Shown piece by piece: positions 6,513 through 8,312 of a DNA stretch of 8,312 nt (its first letter is position 1; each line of letters starts with the position of its first letter). The notes under the pieces are model-generated. The model was not told the origin of the DNA and ran no database searches. It was given only the letters and a program-made list of their open reading frames with translations. Position numbers and translations under genes: made by a program. Origin of the DNA: Verrucomicrobiota bacterium (GTDB lineage Bacteria; Verrucomicrobiota; Verrucomicrobiia; Chthoniobacterales; UBA10450); assembly GCA_003219095.1 (NCBI GenBank), contig QHPM01000170.1:9942-18253 (forward strand), in the 5' to 3' direction.

Positions 6513-7342
6513 ATGAAGAAGAACATTTCCGATTATCTCGTCGCGCTTTTTGTCATCGTTTGCAGCGTGGTCCTTCTCGCCGCTCTCACCATTGCGCTCT
6601 CCGGTTATCGACTGAAAAAACCGACGCGCACATTACGAATCAATTACGAGGATGTCACCGGAATCAAGCTGCATTCAGAGGCGCAAAGGAACGGGCAAGT
6701 TCGGAAAACAAGAAAGATGCCGTGGTCGTGACAGTCGAGCTGGATGACGCAATTCCGCCGCTACCTGTGGACGTGAGCGCGACTTTGAGTTCCGACACGT
6801 TGCTTTCGCCGAAATTCGTCGCGCTCTCTGCCGGCACGCCCAGCGGGCAGACGCTGGCGAACAATGCCGCCATCGAAGGTCATCCCGCTTATGGGATCGA
6901 ACAAATCACGGCCGCGGCCGGACCGCTTTTTGAAAACGCCAATCGTTTACTCGATACGCTCAACGTCACCGTGACCGATTTGAAAGGCGATCTCGGGGAT
7001 TTCATGCCGAAGATTTCGCCGCTGCTCGATTCGCTCAGGACCGACACCGAGGAATTGCAGAAAGTTGTGAAAGGTTTGGACGATATTGAAGGGAAAGCCG
7101 GCAGCGCTATCGGCGCGGCCAACAATTTCATCACCGCCACAGACAAGCAGCTTCAAGAACAATTGCGACAGCTACACGTCACGCTGTTGAATTTGAAAGT
7201 AATCAGCACACACGCGAAGGCGTTGGTGGACGCGCTGGGAGAAAAACCGAATCGTCTTATTTTCAGCGGAAAAGCGCCCAAATTGACGCCGGAAGCGGAC
7301 ATCATTAAGAGCAACAAGCCGCTGCCAGCAACGCAGCCGTAG
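6513..7342 (+). pseudogene. mlaD: MlaD-like MCE-domain protein, frame-disrupted
   Basis: The family protein is anchored in the inner membrane and presents a periplasmic MCE domain that binds lipid for the MlaE/MlaF machine. From ATG 6513 (TTG at 6510 is adjacent), one frame gives a cytoplasmic MKKNISDY, a membrane helix (about 9-30) and the start of an MCE domain, TLRINYEDVTGIKLHSE (about 40-56). It then runs into unrelated residues and stops at TGA 6729-6731. The matching continuation is in the -1/+2 frame from about 6680 to TAA 7342: ENKKDAVVVTVELDDAIPPL and SDTLLSPKFVALSAG (end of the MCE fold), then a helical C-terminus. The Gly-rich MCE centre expected after GIK (like VRYAGVPVG) is in neither frame, so the change looks like a deletion whose length is not a multiple of three, at about 6678-6690. 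I see no classic slippery heptamer. An assembly error or restart of translation remains possible. It is the last gene of the cluster. Confidence 0.8.
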
Positions 7343-7409
7343 CGGTGACAAGGAACACGCCTGCTTACGGATCACGATGGTCCCAATGAGAGCACTTTCG
7401 ATCTTCGTC

Positions 7410-7477
7410 TTAAGGAGAAGCGGTCTCTCGTCCGACGTGTGGTTGAATCGGCGACTGAGAAGGCGCCTCTTCTTGAA
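7410..7477. repeat. Palindromic dispersed element, AGGAGCGGCG family, copy 2 (short)
   Basis: TTAAGGAGAAGCGGTCTCTCG (7410-7430) is followed by GTTGAATCGGCGACTGAG (7442-7459) and AGGCGCCTCTTCTTGAA (7461-7477). The order matches 4426-4557: an AAGGAG..GCGGTCTCTC arm, a TTGATTCGGCGACTG centre, and a GGCGCC..CTTGA arm. The arms are imperfectly complementary. It lies in the 153-base convergent spacer (7343-7495) between the MCE remnant and the DUF2891 gene, where a hairpin could end transcription from either side. Nothing else is seen in this spacer. Confidence 0.6.
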
Positions 7478-7495
7478 GCTGCTTTTTGATTCGCG

Positions 7496-8311
7496 TCACT
7501 TTGTCTGTTCGATCCCGCGCGTGGTCGTGAGATACACGGCGAAACTGCCGAGCCAGTGTCCACCTTCATAATGTTCGCCTGTTACCGCTGCCAGTCCGGC
7601 CCGACGATGCGCATTGGCCGTAGCTTGCAGGGCGGGACGGCGTGAATCGTCTGATGGTAGCGCGGAAAGAATTCCTTCCAGCATCCAGGCACGGCTTAAG
7701 TTCAGGCCATCGAGGTGTGCGAGTTTCGGATCACTTGGATCAGGCGAGACCGCAACCGGTAACCAATCGGCATTGGCCGTCGTCGGAATCTGCGGCATGA
7801 ATTCTTTCAACCACTTCGCGAATTCATTTTGCGGAAGCACCCGCCGCATCACGTCTGCTTCGCCTAAAGAGGGCGAGAGAAAATCTTCACCGGAAGGTTC
7901 GTAAGTCAGTGGGCAATCTTTATCCGCAAGAAAGAATTTCTTTGCCGAATCATTAACTAATTTCGCGAACTCTTCGTTTCCAGCGCCGCGCGCGTAATCC
8001 AGCATCAATCCGAGGCCGAAAGCAGTTTGATCGTGTTCACCAATCCGAACCGGGTGGGATAACTTCGGAAGCCACGTTTTCAATCGTTCCACCGCCGCCT
8101 CTTCCAGCGGACGCAGGTTCGTCGACATTTCGTGCGCTTGCGGATCATCCCATTCCCGCAATTCCGCGCACAGTTGCAGCAACCATGACAATCCGTAGGG
8201 CCGCTCGAAGCTGGCCCGACCTTTTCCGCGAAGATAATTGGCTTCCTCCTTCAGATTCTGGGCGGCCAGGCTTTTCTGTAATGCATCGCGCGCAGCGGCG
8301 GCAAAGGGCGC
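7496..8311 (-). CDS. DUF2891-family protein (N-terminus beyond window)
   Basis: The frame is open from the right edge to TGA at 7498-7496, giving 271 visible residues. No start codon needs to be chosen, because the homology-like sequence runs through to the edge (KGRASFERPYGLSWLLQLCA at about 8230-8170). Segments typical of DUF2891 are present: ERPYGLSWLL near the visible N-terminus, GEHDQTAFGLGLMLDYAR in the middle, and HYEGGHWLGSFAVYLTT near the C-terminus. The repeated Trp/His/Asp-rich helices suggest an alpha-alpha barrel like those of some carbohydrate-active enzymes, but no reaction is established and I do not assign one. About 60-80 N-terminal residues are probably missing compared with the family length as I remember it. 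It converges on the MCE remnant and has no functional link visible here. Confidence 0.88.
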   Translation of the reverse strand, partial: APFAAAARDALQKSLAAQNLKEEANYLRGKGRASFERPYGLSWLLQLCAELREWDDPQAHEMSTNLRPLEEAAVERLKTWLPKLSHPVRIGEHDQTAFGLGLMLDYARGAGNEEFAKLVNDSAKKFFLADKDCPLTYEPSGEDFLSPSLGEADVMRRVLPQNEFAKWLKEFMPQIPTTANADWLPVAVSPDPSDPKLAHLDGLNLSRAWMLEGILSALPSDDSRRPALQATANAHRRAGLAAVTGEHYEGGHWLGSFAVYLTTTRGIEQTK

Positions 8312-8312
8312 G

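Noticed and set aside
6680..6731. Programmed -1 frameshifting in the MCE gene
   Set aside because: No canonical X XXY YYZ slippery heptamer was found in the frame overlap, and even a fused product would lack the central MCE segment. A deletion explains more.

Overview
The window looks like chromosomal DNA from a Gram-negative soil-type bacterium. The protein styles, the MlaE-MlaF-MlaD gene order, and intergenic spacers filled with short palindromic dispersed repeats best fit Verrucomicrobiota (Chthoniobacterales / Udaeobacter-like). Acidobacteriota cannot be excluded. This placement rests on pattern recognition, not on a search. There are no RNA genes, CRISPR array, phage genes or transposase.

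Layout, left to right. (1) Minus strand, 1-753: an ECF-type sigma factor, followed 11 bases later by the first 37 codons of an unidentified gene that runs off the left edge and could be its partner. (2) 754-836: a divergent promoter region holding a candidate self-regulated ECF promoter. (3) Plus strand, 837-4227: two exported proteins in a tight operon (4-base spacer), a VIT + VWA protein of 752 residues and a smaller VWA protein with a coiled-coil tail. (4) 4228-4643: a 416-base spacer with two different palindromic repeat elements and a short perfect hairpin. (5) Plus strand, 4644-7342: an ABC lipid-transport (MlaE/MlaF/MlaD type) cluster of permease, ATPase and MCE-domain substrate-binding protein. 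The MCE gene is broken by a frame change at about 6680, apparently with loss of the core of the MCE domain. Both spacers inside this cluster carry GAATGACGAA-type repeats. (6) 7343-7495: a convergent spacer with a second copy of one of the repeat families. (7) Minus strand, 7496 to the right edge: a DUF2891-family protein lacking its N-terminus.

How the genes work together: permease, ATPase and MCE protein would form an inner-membrane machine moving phospholipids between the inner and outer membranes. With the MCE gene broken, this copy is probably non-functional, unless the break is an assembly error or is bypassed. The VIT/VWA pair are probably envelope proteins binding partners through metal-dependent (MIDAS) sites. 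Their link to the divergent ECF sigma factor is positional only.

I found no convincing new system. The points most worth a second look are the disrupted MCE gene, the density and family structure of the intergenic repeats, and the ECF / VIT-VWA / VWA arrangement.
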